This document shows, piece by piece, positions 23,933-31,884 of a stretch of DNA of 64,000 bases. Position numbers and translations under genes: made by a program. This DNA is from Chersky-840 sp963848335 (GTDB lineage Bacteria; Actinomycetota; Acidimicrobiia; Acidimicrobiales; UBA8190). Numbering within the stretch: position 1 is the stretch's first letter; each line of letters begins with the position of its first letter. The stretch lies in assembly GCA_963848335.1 (NCBI GenBank), contig CAWKDD010000002.1:248001-312000 (forward strand). Reading direction: 5' to 3'. Below the pieces are notes generated by a model. The model worked only from the letters and a program-made list of their open reading frames with translations, was not told where the DNA came from and searched no databases.

Positions 23933-25318
23933 ATGCCGCGGCGATCGGCCGCGTGCACCGGGGTCTTCCTCACCGGTTCTTCGATGGCCGTCACAGAAGC
24001 GGCCGGGGCGGAGTCATCGAGGCGGGCCCGCCCCCGCGGCCGATGGGCGGCCGTCAGCGAAGACAAGCGAGCGAAACCACAGATGACAGTGACCTCCAGG
24101 GGCCCGGCGGAGCTGGACAGCTCCGATCCCGAGCTCGACACGCCCCTCCCCGTCCCCACCACCTTCGAGGAGCTGGGCGTGGCCCCCGAGCTCGTGGCCG
24201 TGCTCCGGTCCCAGGGCATCGCGGCCCCGTTCCCGGTCCAGGCGCTCACGATCCCCGACGGCATCGCCGGGCGCGACGTGTGCGGCAAGGCCAAGACCGG
24301 CTCGGGCAAGACCCTGGCCTTCGGGCTCCCCCTGCTGATGCGGGGCGGAACCGGCGGCCCCGACAGCCCGCGGGCCCTCGTGCTCGTCCCCACGAGGGAG
24401 CTCGCCGTCCAGGTGGCCGACGTGCTCGAGCCGCTGGGCAAGGCCGCCGGCCGGCGCGTCGTGGTCGTCTACGGCGGCGCCGACATCGAGCGCCAGATCA
24501 AAAAACTCCACAAAGGTGTCGACGTGGTGATCGCCACGCCGGGGCGGTTGATCGACCTGACCGACCGGCGGGCGGTGTCGTTGGCCAAGATCGAGGTGGT
24601 CGTGCTCGACGAGGCCGACCGCATGGCCGACATGGGATTCCTGCCCCAGGTGGAGTGGGTGCTGCGCCGGATCGAGGGTCGGCACCAGACCATGCTGTTC
24701 TCCGCCACTCTCGACGGCGACGTGGACCGCGTGGTGAAGCGCCATCTCCACGACCCCGTGCGTCACGAGGTGGCGTCGGTGACGGCGACCGTGGAATCGA
24801 TGGAGCACCGCTTCCTGCAGGTGCATCAGATGGACAAGGTGAAGGTCGTGGCGTCGATCTGTCGCGGTGCCACCAAGGCGCTCGTGTTCGTGCGGACCAA
24901 GCGCGGTGCGGACCGCCTCGTCGAGCAGCTCGGGCGGGAGCGGGTGCGGGCGGCGGCCATCCACGGCGACCTGCGCCAGTCAAGCCGCGAAAAGGCGCTC
25001 GAGGACTTCACCGCCGGACGCCTGCACGTGCTCGTCGCCACCGACGTGGCGGCGCGCGGTCTGGACATCGACGACGTGGACGTGGTCGTCCACTACGACC
25101 CGCCCGAGGACCACAAGGCGTACCTGCACCGCTCGGGCCGCACGGCACGGGCCGGGGGATCGGGCGTGGTGGCCACCTTGGTGCTGTGGAACGAGATCCT
25201 CGACGTCGAGCGGATCCAGAAGCGCCTGAGCCTGCGGGCTCCGATCGTGGAGATCTTCTCCAACGACCCCCGTCTCGCCGACCTGGCCGCCTGGCAGCCG
25301 GACCAGGGCGCCGCCTGA
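23933..25318 (+). CDS. DEAD-box RNA helicase
   Basis: 461 residues. Helicase motifs in order: Q motif PFPVQALTIPDGIAG, I AKTGSGKT, Ia PTRELAVQ, GG, Ib TPGRLID, II VLDEADRMADMGF, III SATLDGD, IV ALVFVRTKRGADRL, V TDVAARGLDI and VI HRSGRTARAG. Likely role is RNA remodelling in ribosome assembly or decay. The C-terminus is short, without a basic tail. ATG 23933 is favoured by a leaderless promoter, but the first 50 residues are unconserved and ATG 24083 (MTVTSRGPAELDSS) is a serious alternative. Confidence 0.88.
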   Translation: MPRRSAACTGVFLTGSSMAVTEAAGAESSRRARPRGRWAAVSEDKRAKPQMTVTSRGPAELDSSDPELDTPLPVPTTFEELGVAPELVAVLRSQGIAAPFPVQALTIPDGIAGRDVCGKAKTGSGKTLAFGLPLLMRGGTGGPDSPRALVLVPTRELAVQVADVLEPLGKAAGRRVVVVYGGADIERQIKKLHKGVDVVIATPGRLIDLTDRRAVSLAKIEVVVLDEADRMADMGFLPQVEWVLRRIEGRHQTMLFSATLDGDVDRVVKRHLHDPVRHEVASVTATVESMEHRFLQVHQMDKVKVVASICRGATKALVFVRTKRGADRLVEQLGRERVRAAAIHGDLRQSSREKALEDFTAGRLHVLVATDVAARGLDIDDVDVVVHYDPPEDHKAYLHRSGRTARAGGSGVVATLVLWNEILDVERIQKRLSLRAPIVEIFSNDPRLADLAAWQPDQGAA

Positions 25319-25366
25319 GCCCCGTCCCGTCGGGGACCCGGTAGCGCCAGGCGGCGGGCCGCCGTC

Positions 25367-26605
25367 GTGTGCGACACCTTGTGCGTGCTCGGCGAGCGCG
25401 CCACGCTCTTCGCCAAGAACTCGGACCGGCCCGTGCGCGAGCTCCAGGTGGTCGAGGCCCACGGGCGTCGCGCCGGCGGCGGCCGGCTCCGCACCCAGTA
25501 CCTGGAGCTGCCCGACAGCGGTGCCGCGGCCACGCTCCTGTCGCGCCCCACGTGGCTGTGGGGGGCCGAACACGGCATCAACGAGCACGGGGTCGCCATC
25601 GGCAACGAGATGGTCAACACCAGGGACGACCCCCGGGCGGCGCCCGCCGCGCTGCTCGGCATGGACCTGGTCCGCCTCGGCCTCGAGCGCGCCGCCAGCG
25701 CCGAGGACGCCCTCGACGTCATGACCGGGCTCCTGGAGCGACACGGCCAGGGCGGCGTCGGGGACGCCGTCAACGACATCGCCTACTGGTCCTCGTTCCT
25801 CCTCTGCGACCGCGTCTCGGCGTGGGTGCTCGAGACCTCGGGCCGCAACTGGGCGGCGCGCCCCGTCGACGGGGGCGGCGCCATCTCCAACCGCCTCACG
25901 CTGCGGCGGGACTGGACGCGCGCCTCGCCGGGCGTGGCACCGGGGACGGATGTCGACTCGTGGCGGGACCCGGGGACGCCGACGGGATTCGCCGACGGCC
26001 GTCTCGCCGCCAGCCGGGCCTTCGTGCAGCGGTGCATCGCCTCACCGCCGGCCGGCCCTTCCGCCCCGGCACGCGCCGCGGTGGCCCATCTGCGCGACCA
26101 CGGCACCGGGGCGTGGGGCGCGCCGGGAAGCGACGGGCCCGTCGTCGCCGCCCCCACCGAGGTCGGGGCGGACGGCACCGGGGTCACGGTGTGCATGCAC
26201 GTCGGGGACTTCGAAGCCACCACGGCGTCGATGGTGGCCGAGGTCCCCGCCGACCCGACGAGCCCCGGGCGCGCCTGGGTGGCGCTGGGCAGCCCCTGCG
26301 CGTCGGTGTTCGTCCCCGTGCTCACCCCCTCGCCGGCGGTGCCCGAGGTGGCGGTGCCCGACGGGTGCGGGCGGGAGCGGGCGGCCCGGCGATTCGCGGC
26401 GCTGGGCCGCGCCGCTGAGGCCGACGCCGCCAGCCTCGCCGCGGTGCGGGCCGTGCTGGGGCCGGTCGAGGCGGCGCTGTGGGACGAAGCCGACACCCTC
26501 GACGCCGACCCGCTCCGGTGGCAGGTCTTCGCCACCGACGCCGACCGGCAGGTGCTCGGCGCGCTCGACACCCTGGCGCGCCAAGGCATCGGCGCCGGCG
26601 TCTGA
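25367..26605 (+). CDS. C69-family (secernin-like) peptidase
   Basis: 412 residues of the N-terminal-nucleophile superfamily. The start MCDTLCVLGERATLFAKNSD and RP matches secernin/dipeptidase C69 proteins, where an N-terminal cysteine is the nucleophile and the NSDR motif follows; WLWGAEHGINEHGVAIGNE is the second conserved block. Family members are thought to cleave dipeptides or other amides, but few have been tested. GTG 25367 gives Cys2 as the possible nucleophile. No signal peptide. Confidence 0.82.
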   Translation: MCDTLCVLGERATLFAKNSDRPVRELQVVEAHGRRAGGGRLRTQYLELPDSGAAATLLSRPTWLWGAEHGINEHGVAIGNEMVNTRDDPRAAPAALLGMDLVRLGLERAASAEDALDVMTGLLERHGQGGVGDAVNDIAYWSSFLLCDRVSAWVLETSGRNWAARPVDGGGAISNRLTLRRDWTRASPGVAPGTDVDSWRDPGTPTGFADGRLAASRAFVQRCIASPPAGPSAPARAAVAHLRDHGTGAWGAPGSDGPVVAAPTEVGADGTGVTVCMHVGDFEATTASMVAEVPADPTSPGRAWVALGSPCASVFVPVLTPSPAVPEVAVPDGCGRERAARRFAALGRAAEADAASLAAVRAVLGPVEAALWDEADTLDADPLRWQVFATDADRQVLGALDTLARQGIGAGV

Positions 26606-26623
26606 GCCCGGCGGGGTGCTCGG

Positions 26624-26629
26624 TAGAAT
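26624..26629 (+). promoter_or_regulatory. -10 box of the PIG-L gene
   Basis: TAGAAT ends seven bases before ATG 26637, a consensus-like leaderless promoter. It fixes the start although the frame changes a few codons later. Confidence 0.6.
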
Positions 26630-26636
26630 CGCCGCC

Positions 26637-27390
26637 ATGGCCACCGAGGGGCACGAACGCAGCCGCGCTCGCTCTCGACGACCCCGAGGGCGTCGAGAGG
26701 ATCCTGGTGGTGTGCGCCCATCCCGACGACGTCGACTTCGGTGTGGCGGGCTCGGTGGCGACGTGGGTGAAGGCGGGCGTCGAGGTGGGCTACTGCATCG
26801 TCACTGACGGGGACGCGGGCGGATCGGACCGTTCGGTGTCTCGTGCCGACATGGCCGTGACCCGACGCGAGGAACAGCGTGCCGCCGCCGCCGAGGTCGG
26901 GGTGAGCGACGTCACGTTCCTCGGCTACCCCGACGGGCGGCTGACCCCGAGCATCGAGCTGCGGCGCGACATCAGCCGGCAGATCCGCGTCGTGCGCCCC
27001 CAGCGCCTCGTGTGCCAATCGCCCGAGCGGCTGTGGGACCGTCTCCCGGCCAGCCATCCGGACCATCTGGCGGCGGGGGAGGCGTCGGTGTGCGCGGTGT
27101 ACCCCGACGCCCGCAACCCCTTCGCCCACCCCGAGCTCCTCGCCGAGGGACTCGAGCCCCACACCGTCCCCGAGATCTGGATGATGGCCGCGCCGGAGCC
27201 GAACCGTGCCGTGGAGATCACCGATACCTTCGACCGCAAGATCGCCGCTCTGCGCCGGCACCGGAGCCAGGTGGGCGAGGGCGAATGGCTCGACGAGCGG
27301 ATCCGCACGTGGGTCGAAGACGGCGGGCGTCAGGCCGGTCTGGGACAGGGCCGACTGGCGGAGTTGTTCCGGGTCATCACCACCCCCTGA
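26637..27390 (+). CDS. PIG-L family N-deacetylase (one frame change near the start)
   Basis: LmbE/PIG-L metal-dependent deacetylase. Zinc site is ILVVCAHPDDVDFGVAG and later SHPDHLAAGEA; ITDTFDRKIAALRRHRSQ is the usual C-terminal helix. Family members include MshB and mycothiol conjugate amidases. The ATG at 26637 fits a leaderless promoter, but the frame must shift by one extra base in the GGGG run at 26648-26651 to read MATEGTNAAALALDDPEGVE and reach the zinc motif; without that base the gene is exactly 251 codons. There is no usable start codon in the deacetylase frame before the zinc motif. The amidotransferase gene follows after seven bases. Confidence 0.82.
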
Positions 27391-27397
27391 CGTCGCG

Positions 27398-28120
27398 GTG
27401 GCGCCCGACCTGCCGGGGCACGCGGACGGGCGTCGAGGTGGGGGGACGGCGCTTCCCTGGATCGTGGCCCAGCACGCTGCCCACGAGGGCCCGGGGCTCC
27501 TGGCCGGGGTGTTCTCCGCCGCCGGAGTGCAAGCTCGGGTGGTGCGGCTCGACCGCGGCGACCGGCTGCCCGACCCCGGGGAGATGGGCGGGGCCGTCGT
27601 CCTCGGGGGGGCGATGGGAGTCCACGACAGCGGCGAGTTCCCGTGGCTGGAGGCCGAGCGCCGCTGGATCGCGACCATCGTCGGCGCCGGTGTCCCCGTG
27701 CTGGGCGTGTGCCTCGGCGCCCAGCTCCTGGCGGCGGCCCTGGGGGCGAAGGTGACGACGGGCCCCTCTCCCGAGATCGGCGTGGGAGAGGTGGTGCTCA
27801 CCGTCGAGGGGAGCGCCGACCCCGTTCTCGGACCCGAAGGCGGGCGTGTACCGGTCATCCATTGGCACGACGACGCCTTCGAGATCCCCGATGGAGCCGT
27901 GCGTCTGGCCACCGGTGAGCGCTATCCGAACCAGGCCTTCCGGTACGGACGCCGGGTGTACGGACTGCAGTTCCACGTCGAGGTGGACGACGCCATGGCC
28001 GAGGCCTGGGCGTCGGAGCTCCCGCCCGACGTGAGCCTGGCTCGCGACGACCGCATCGTGGTCGAGGCGGTGGGGCGGCGCGTGCTGGCCCGCTTCGTCG
28101 AGGTGGCGCGCCGCCCCTGA
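27398..28120 (+). CDS. Class I glutamine amidotransferase
   Basis: 240 residues, stand-alone GATase1 domain. Nucleophile cysteine in VPVLGVCLGAQLLAAALG, histidine in VYGLQFHVEVDD and the following acid. The oxyanion region is VVLGGAMGVHDSGEFPWL. Such solo proteins are often annotated as GMP synthase-like; some hydrolyse gamma-glutamyl compounds. The synthase partner, if any, is not adjacent. GTG 27398 starts seven bases after the PIG-L stop, so the two are probably co-transcribed. Confidence 0.85.
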   Translation: MAPDLPGHADGRRGGGTALPWIVAQHAAHEGPGLLAGVFSAAGVQARVVRLDRGDRLPDPGEMGGAVVLGGAMGVHDSGEFPWLEAERRWIATIVGAGVPVLGVCLGAQLLAAALGAKVTTGPSPEIGVGEVVLTVEGSADPVLGPEGGRVPVIHWHDDAFEIPDGAVRLATGERYPNQAFRYGRRVYGLQFHVEVDDAMAEAWASELPPDVSLARDDRIVVEAVGRRVLARFVEVARRP

Positions 28121-28142
28121 GCCCGTGTGCAACTGGGCGCGT

Positions 28143-28604
28143 TCAGAGCCAGCGCAGGTCGTCGTCTTCCACCTGCTCGATGACGCGGGCGCAGGTGGGG
28201 CAGTACCAGCGGGCCTCGAGGGGCGTGCCGCACGAGCGGTGATGGGGCCCCTCGACCTCGCCCCCGGCGTGGCGCGCCCCCCACCGGCTGAGCAGCCGCA
28301 AGGCGCCGGCCAGGTCGCGTCCGTCCTCGGTGACGCCGTACTCCAGGCGCGGCGGCCGGTCCGAATAGCGCGCCGCCACGACGAGCCCCTGCTCCTCGAG
28401 GCGCCGGAGCCGGGCGCTGAGCACGTTGGGGGCCACCCGGGGAATCGCCGCCTGGAGCTCGGAGAACCGCCGCGGCCCGTCGAGGAGTGCGTCGACCACG
28501 AGCAAGGTCCACCGGTCGCCCACGGCGGCCATGGCGGCGTCGAGTCCCGAGGTCACGTCGCCGATCCTGGCATGCGGGGCCGTGCCCGCCCGTCGCTGTT
28601 TCAC
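28143..28604 (-). CDS. HxlR-family transcriptional regulator with zinc-ribbon tail
   Basis: 153 residues. Winged-helix HxlR domain: GLDAAMAAVGDRWTLLVVDA, GPRRFSELQAAIPRVAPNVL, ARLRRLEEQGLVVAARY and PRLEYGVTEDG. A short C-terminal zinc-ribbon (SCGTPLEARWYCPTC) is an addition seen in some actinobacterial members. GTG 28604 is chosen because TACCAT, six bases upstream, is a good -10 box; the longer frame to 28631 would translate the operator palindrome. It faces the protease gene across that operator and probably represses itself. Confidence 0.82.
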   Translation of the reverse strand: MKQRRAGTAPHARIGDVTSGLDAAMAAVGDRWTLLVVDALLDGPRRFSELQAAIPRVAPNVLSARLRRLEEQGLVVAARYSDRPPRLEYGVTEDGRDLAGALRLLSRWGARHAGGEVEGPHHRSCGTPLEARWYCPTCARVIEQVEDDDLRWL

Positions 28605-28610
28605 CGAGGT

Positions 28611-28646
28611 ATGGTAACTTGCAAGTTGCAAGTCACTAGGTAATCT
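28611..28646. promoter_or_regulatory. Divergent promoter with palindromic operator (HxlR/protease)
   Basis: AACTTGCAAGTT at 28616-28627 is a perfect 12-bp palindrome, followed by a further TTGCAAGT that repeats its right half. For the minus strand, TACCAT (28611-28616) is the -10 box of the regulator. For the plus strand, TTGCAA (28619-28624) and TAATCT (28641-28646), 16 bp apart, form the protease promoter. The palindrome therefore covers the -35 of one promoter and abuts the -10 of the other, as expected for an autorepressor that also controls the neighbour. Confidence 0.7.
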
Positions 28647-28696
28647 GGGCCGGGCGCAGAGAAGTGCAGGTCACAGGCAGATAGGAGGGTCGGGCG

Positions 28697-29605
28697 ATGA
28701 CGACAGTGGCAGAGGATCTCTCGAAGACGGTGGCGGACGTGGCGGCCAAGGTGGTCCCGTCGGTGGTGGGAGTGGGGGCGGGAGGCAGCGGTGTCGTGGT
28801 GGGCGCCGGGCTCGTGGTGACCAATGCCCACAACATCCGGCGCCAGGAGGTGGTCGTGACCTTCACCGACGGCCGACGGGCCGAGGGCAGCCCGGTGGGG
28901 GTCGACGTGGACGGCGACCTGGCCGTGGTGTCGGTGGACACCGGGGACGCCCCCGCCCTCACCCTGGCCGGTGCGGCGGTCCGCCTGGGAGACCTCGTCC
29001 TGGCCCTCGCCAACCCCGGGGGCGCGCCGGCGCGCGTGAGCGTGGGCAACGTGTCGGCGACCGACGTGGCCTTCCGGGGGCCCGGCGGCCGACGCGTGGG
29101 GGGAGCCATCGAGCACACCGCGCCCCTGGCACGGGGATCATCGGGCGGTCCAGTGGTCGACGTGGCGGGACGGCTGGTCGGCATCGACACCCATCGCGTG
29201 GGCGACGGCTTCTACCTGGCCCTGCCGGCAGGAGCAGAGCTCCAGGCCCGCGTGGACGCCCTCGCACGGGGCGAGGTCCCCCGTCGCCGACGCCTCGGTA
29301 TCGCCGTGGCGCCCCCGCGAGTGGCGCGCCGCCTGCGCCAGTCCGTCGGCCTCCCCGAGCGCGACGGGTTGCTCGTGCACGCCGTGGAGGAGAGCGGTCC
29401 CGCGGCCCGCGCCGGGATCCGCCCGGGCGACCTCATCGTGCACGCGGCCGGGACCGACGTCGCCACGGTCGACGAGCTTGCCGCCACCCTCGAGGGCACC
29501 GATGGCCACACCCCCGTGGAGGTGCTCGTGGTCCGGGGGGCCGACGAGATCACGCTGGGCGTCGCCTTCGACGACCCGGGGGACTCGGACGCAGGCCCGG
29601 GCTGA
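28697..29605 (+). CDS. Trypsin-like serine protease with PDZ domain (HtrA-like, no signal peptide)
   Basis: 302 residues. Catalytic triad visible: His45 in VVTNAHNI, Asp74 in VDVDGDLAVV and Ser149 in LARGSSGGPVVD. A single PDZ domain occupies about 215-290 (GLLVHAVEESGPAARAGIRP, GDLIVHAAGTDVATVDELA). Unlike typical HtrA/DegP there is no signal peptide or membrane anchor, so it would act in the cytoplasm. GGAGGG precedes ATG 28697. Regulated from the shared HxlR operator. The substrate is unknown. Confidence 0.85.
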   Translation: MTTVAEDLSKTVADVAAKVVPSVVGVGAGGSGVVVGAGLVVTNAHNIRRQEVVVTFTDGRRAEGSPVGVDVDGDLAVVSVDTGDAPALTLAGAAVRLGDLVLALANPGGAPARVSVGNVSATDVAFRGPGGRRVGGAIEHTAPLARGSSGGPVVDVAGRLVGIDTHRVGDGFYLALPAGAELQARVDALARGEVPRRRRLGIAVAPPRVARRLRQSVGLPERDGLLVHAVEESGPAARAGIRPGDLIVHAAGTDVATVDELAATLEGTDGHTPVEVLVVRGADEITLGVAFDDPGDSDAGPG

Positions 29606-29723
29606 CGCGGCTTCGCCCCGGCGCGCGGGGTTCGCCCCGCCCCGCGTGCCCGTGGCAACCTGCTGCGCACCGGGAGGTGAGGACTCCCGGATCAGAGGAC
29701 CGGCCGCATCGGAGGGCGTCACC

Positions 29724-30098
29724 ATGGTCAAGCTCACCTGCCTCGTCCGCCGCAAGGACGGCATGGCACCCGAGGAGTTCCATGCCTACTGGCGCGACCA
29801 CCACGGTCCGCTGGTGGTGTCGACGCGCAGCGGCAGCCACGTCCTGCGCTACGAGCAGCACCACCGGCCGATGAGCGACTACGGGCCCGAGGACGACGGC
29901 TCCTACGACGGGGTGACCGAGCAGTGGTTCGCGTCGATGGAGGAGTACCAGGCGCACATCGCCGAGAAGGACTTCGCCGAGGTGTGGGCGGACCTGCCCA
30001 AGTTCCTCGACGTCGAGCGCCTGGCGTTCGTCGTCACCGAGGAGCCGGTGGTGATCCTGGACGGCCCGGGAGCCCCGGGGGTGGGCTCAGGCCGATGA
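29724..30098 (+). CDS. EthD-domain protein
   Basis: 124 residues with the ferredoxin-like dimeric alpha/beta-barrel fold: MVKLTCLVRRKDGMAPEEFH, YWRDHHGPLV and a C-terminal EEPVVILDG. EthD-like proteins include small redox or isomerase-type enzymes and accessory proteins of P450 systems; the function here is not predictable. GGAGGG lies ahead of ATG 29724. Its 3' end overlaps the convergent glycosidase gene by 12 bases. Confidence 0.8.
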   Translation: MVKLTCLVRRKDGMAPEEFHAYWRDHHGPLVVSTRSGSHVLRYEQHHRPMSDYGPEDDGSYDGVTEQWFASMEEYQAHIAEKDFAEVWADLPKFLDVERLAFVVTEEPVVILDGPGAPGVGSGR

Positions 30099-31853
30099 CC
30101 CGCCCTCGACCGGTGCCACCAGACGCGTGCCACCCATCGATCCCCAGAAGGCGGCGTCTCCGAAGGAGAACACCCCGCCGTCGGAGGCCACCAACCAGTA
30201 GCCGCCGCTGCCCGGCCCGGCGACGAGGGCCACGACCGGACGGCTGATGCGCCGCCCACCCATGGACCCGAAGAATTGGGCGTTGCCGAAGGCGAACACC
30301 CCGCCGTCGGAGGCCACCAACCAGTAGCCGCCGCCCTGGGGCATCGGGGCCATCCCGACCACGGGCGCGGCGAGGCGGGTGCCACCCATCGATCCCCAGA
30401 AGCCGGCATCGCCGAAGGCGAACACCCCGCCGTCGGAGGCCACCAACCAGTAGCCGCCGCCGTCGGGCGTGGCCGCCATCCCCACCACGGGCGCGGCGAG
30501 GCGGGTGCCACCCATCGATCCCCAGAAGCCGGCATCGCCGAAGGCGAACACCCCGCCGTCGGAGGCCACCAACCAGTAGCCGCGGCCGTCGGGCGTGGCC
30601 GCCATCCCGACCACCGGCGCGGCGAGGCGCTGGCCGCCCATGGACCCCGCGAAGCCCGCGTCGAAGGCGAAGACCCCGCCGTCCGCAGCCACCTCCCAGT
30701 ACCCTGCGGTGGCAGGGTCGCCGGCGCCCCCCACCACCGGGGCTCGGAGCGCGACCGACCCTGCCGACCCGGCGAAGGAGGCGGCGCCGAAGGAGAACAC
30801 TCCTCCGTCCCCGGCATAGAGGTGGTAGCCCTCGGGCGCTTCGCCCGCCGCCACACTGGGCGTGCCACCCGAGAACGTCACGGGCGCGATCCACAGGCTG
30901 CGGAAGTCGCCCTGGGCGTAGGAGTAGTCGCTGGCCGGTCCGTCCCACGCGTGGTACGCCATCCACCAGCCACCCGTGGCGTCCTGGAACAGCGACTCCC
31001 CACCGGGTCCGAGCCGCGCCGGGTCGGAGTGGAGGATGGGGGCGTCGGTGGGCTCGGTACAGGGCCCGAGCGGGCCGGCACAGTCGGCGTAGCCCACCCC
31101 GTAGCCCGCGCCGGCCCACGCGCCGCCGGAGAAGAAGAGCACGTAGGAGCCCGACGCGTCCACCATGTCCGGCCCCTCCACGGTGGACTCCCACGCCTGG
31201 TCCTGGGTGAGCACGATCTGGGGGCCCGAGGCCAGCGACAAGCCGTCGGGAGAGAGCACGGCCGCCCAGATGGACGCCGGCGCCGGGGACTGGCCCGCGT
31301 TCGACTTCCAGTACAGGTACGGAGTGCCGTCGGAGTCGACCAACGGTTGAGGGTCGATCGACCCGCCGAGGTCGGGCTGGCAGATGAACGGCGCCGTGGA
31401 GGCGTCGACGAAGGGACCTGTCGGGAGCAGCGAGGTCGCCGTGGAGATGCACTGTTGGCCCGTGGCGGCCACCTCGGTGGCGTAGTACATGACGTACTGC
31501 CCGTCGAGGAAGACGACCCCCGGTCCCCAGGTGCGATAGGGCTCCGACCACGAAGGCAGGACGGGCAGGGCGTCGCCGGCCGGCTCCCAGCTCTGGAGAT
31601 CGGTCGAGGTGAGCACGGGGATGTTCTCGAGGTCACTCCCCGTCGTGTACGCGTAGTACGTCGTCCCCACGCGGATCACGTCGGGGTCGGGCGCGTCGGC
31701 GTCGTACACGGGCGCAACGACGTCGGGTGCCGTCCGGGGGGCCGCCTGCGCCGCCGCCGGCCGGACCCCGAAGCCCGACACGGCGAGGGCCACCGCGCCC
31801 ACGGCGACGACAGCCATCGGGGCGCGCTGCCACCGGGGGGAGCTCGGGCGCAT
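30087..31853 (-). CDS. Secreted GH43-like glycoside hydrolase with six C-terminal 42-residue repeats
   Basis: 588 residues. Signal peptide MRPSSPRWQRAPMAVVAVGA and hydrophobic core to about residue 38. The catalytic five-bladed propeller (about 45-330) keeps the GH43 acids: Asp in YDADAPDPDVIRVGTTYYAY, Asp in GGSIDPQPLVDSDGTPYLYW, and Glu in STVEGPDMVDASG. Family enzymes cleave arabinan, xylan or related polymers. Residues 342-588 are six repeats of the form GYWLVASDGGVFAFGDAGFW followed by GSMGGTRLAAPVVG; these probably form a second propeller or a wall/glycan-binding module. ATG 31853 lies between the aconitase stop and the signal peptide. Confidence 0.82.
   Translation of the reverse strand: MRPSSPRWQRAPMAVVAVGAVALAVSGFGVRPAAAQAAPRTAPDVVAPVYDADAPDPDVIRVGTTYYAYTTGSDLENIPVLTSTDLQSWEPAGDALPVLPSWSEPYRTWGPGVVFLDGQYVMYYATEVAATGQQCISTATSLLPTGPFVDASTAPFICQPDLGGSIDPQPLVDSDGTPYLYWKSNAGQSPAPASIWAAVLSPDGLSLASGPQIVLTQDQAWESTVEGPDMVDASGSYVLFFSGGAWAGAGYGVGYADCAGPLGPCTEPTDAPILHSDPARLGPGGESLFQDATGGWWMAYHAWDGPASDYSYAQGDFRSLWIAPVTFSGGTPSVAAGEAPEGYHLYAGDGGVFSFGAASFAGSAGSVALRAPVVGGAGDPATAGYWEVAADGGVFAFDAGFAGSMGGQRLAAPVVGMAATPDGRGYWLVASDGGVFAFGDAGFWGSMGGTRLAAPVVGMAATPDGGGYWLVASDGGVFAFGDAGFWGSMGGTRLAAPVVGMAPMPQGGGYWLVASDGGVFAFGNAQFFGSMGGRRISRPVVALVAGPGSGGYWLVASDGGVFSFGDAAFWGSMGGTRLVAPVEGGSSA
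30090..30830 (-). repeat. Six 126-bp coding repeats (42 residues each)
   Basis: Units run 30090-30203 (truncated), 30204-30329, 30330-30455, 30456-30581, 30582-30704 and 30705-30830. Units 30330-30455 and 30456-30581 are almost identical at DNA level, so they duplicated recently or are kept alike by recombination. The units nearer the catalytic domain are more diverged. Confidence 0.85.
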
Positions 31854-31884
31854 CGGAGCCGGTCGGTCCTGGCGGGGCGCGTCG

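Noticed and set aside
28605..28631. Upstream ATG for the HxlR gene
   Set aside because: It would translate the operator palindrome and lies ahead of the -10 box.
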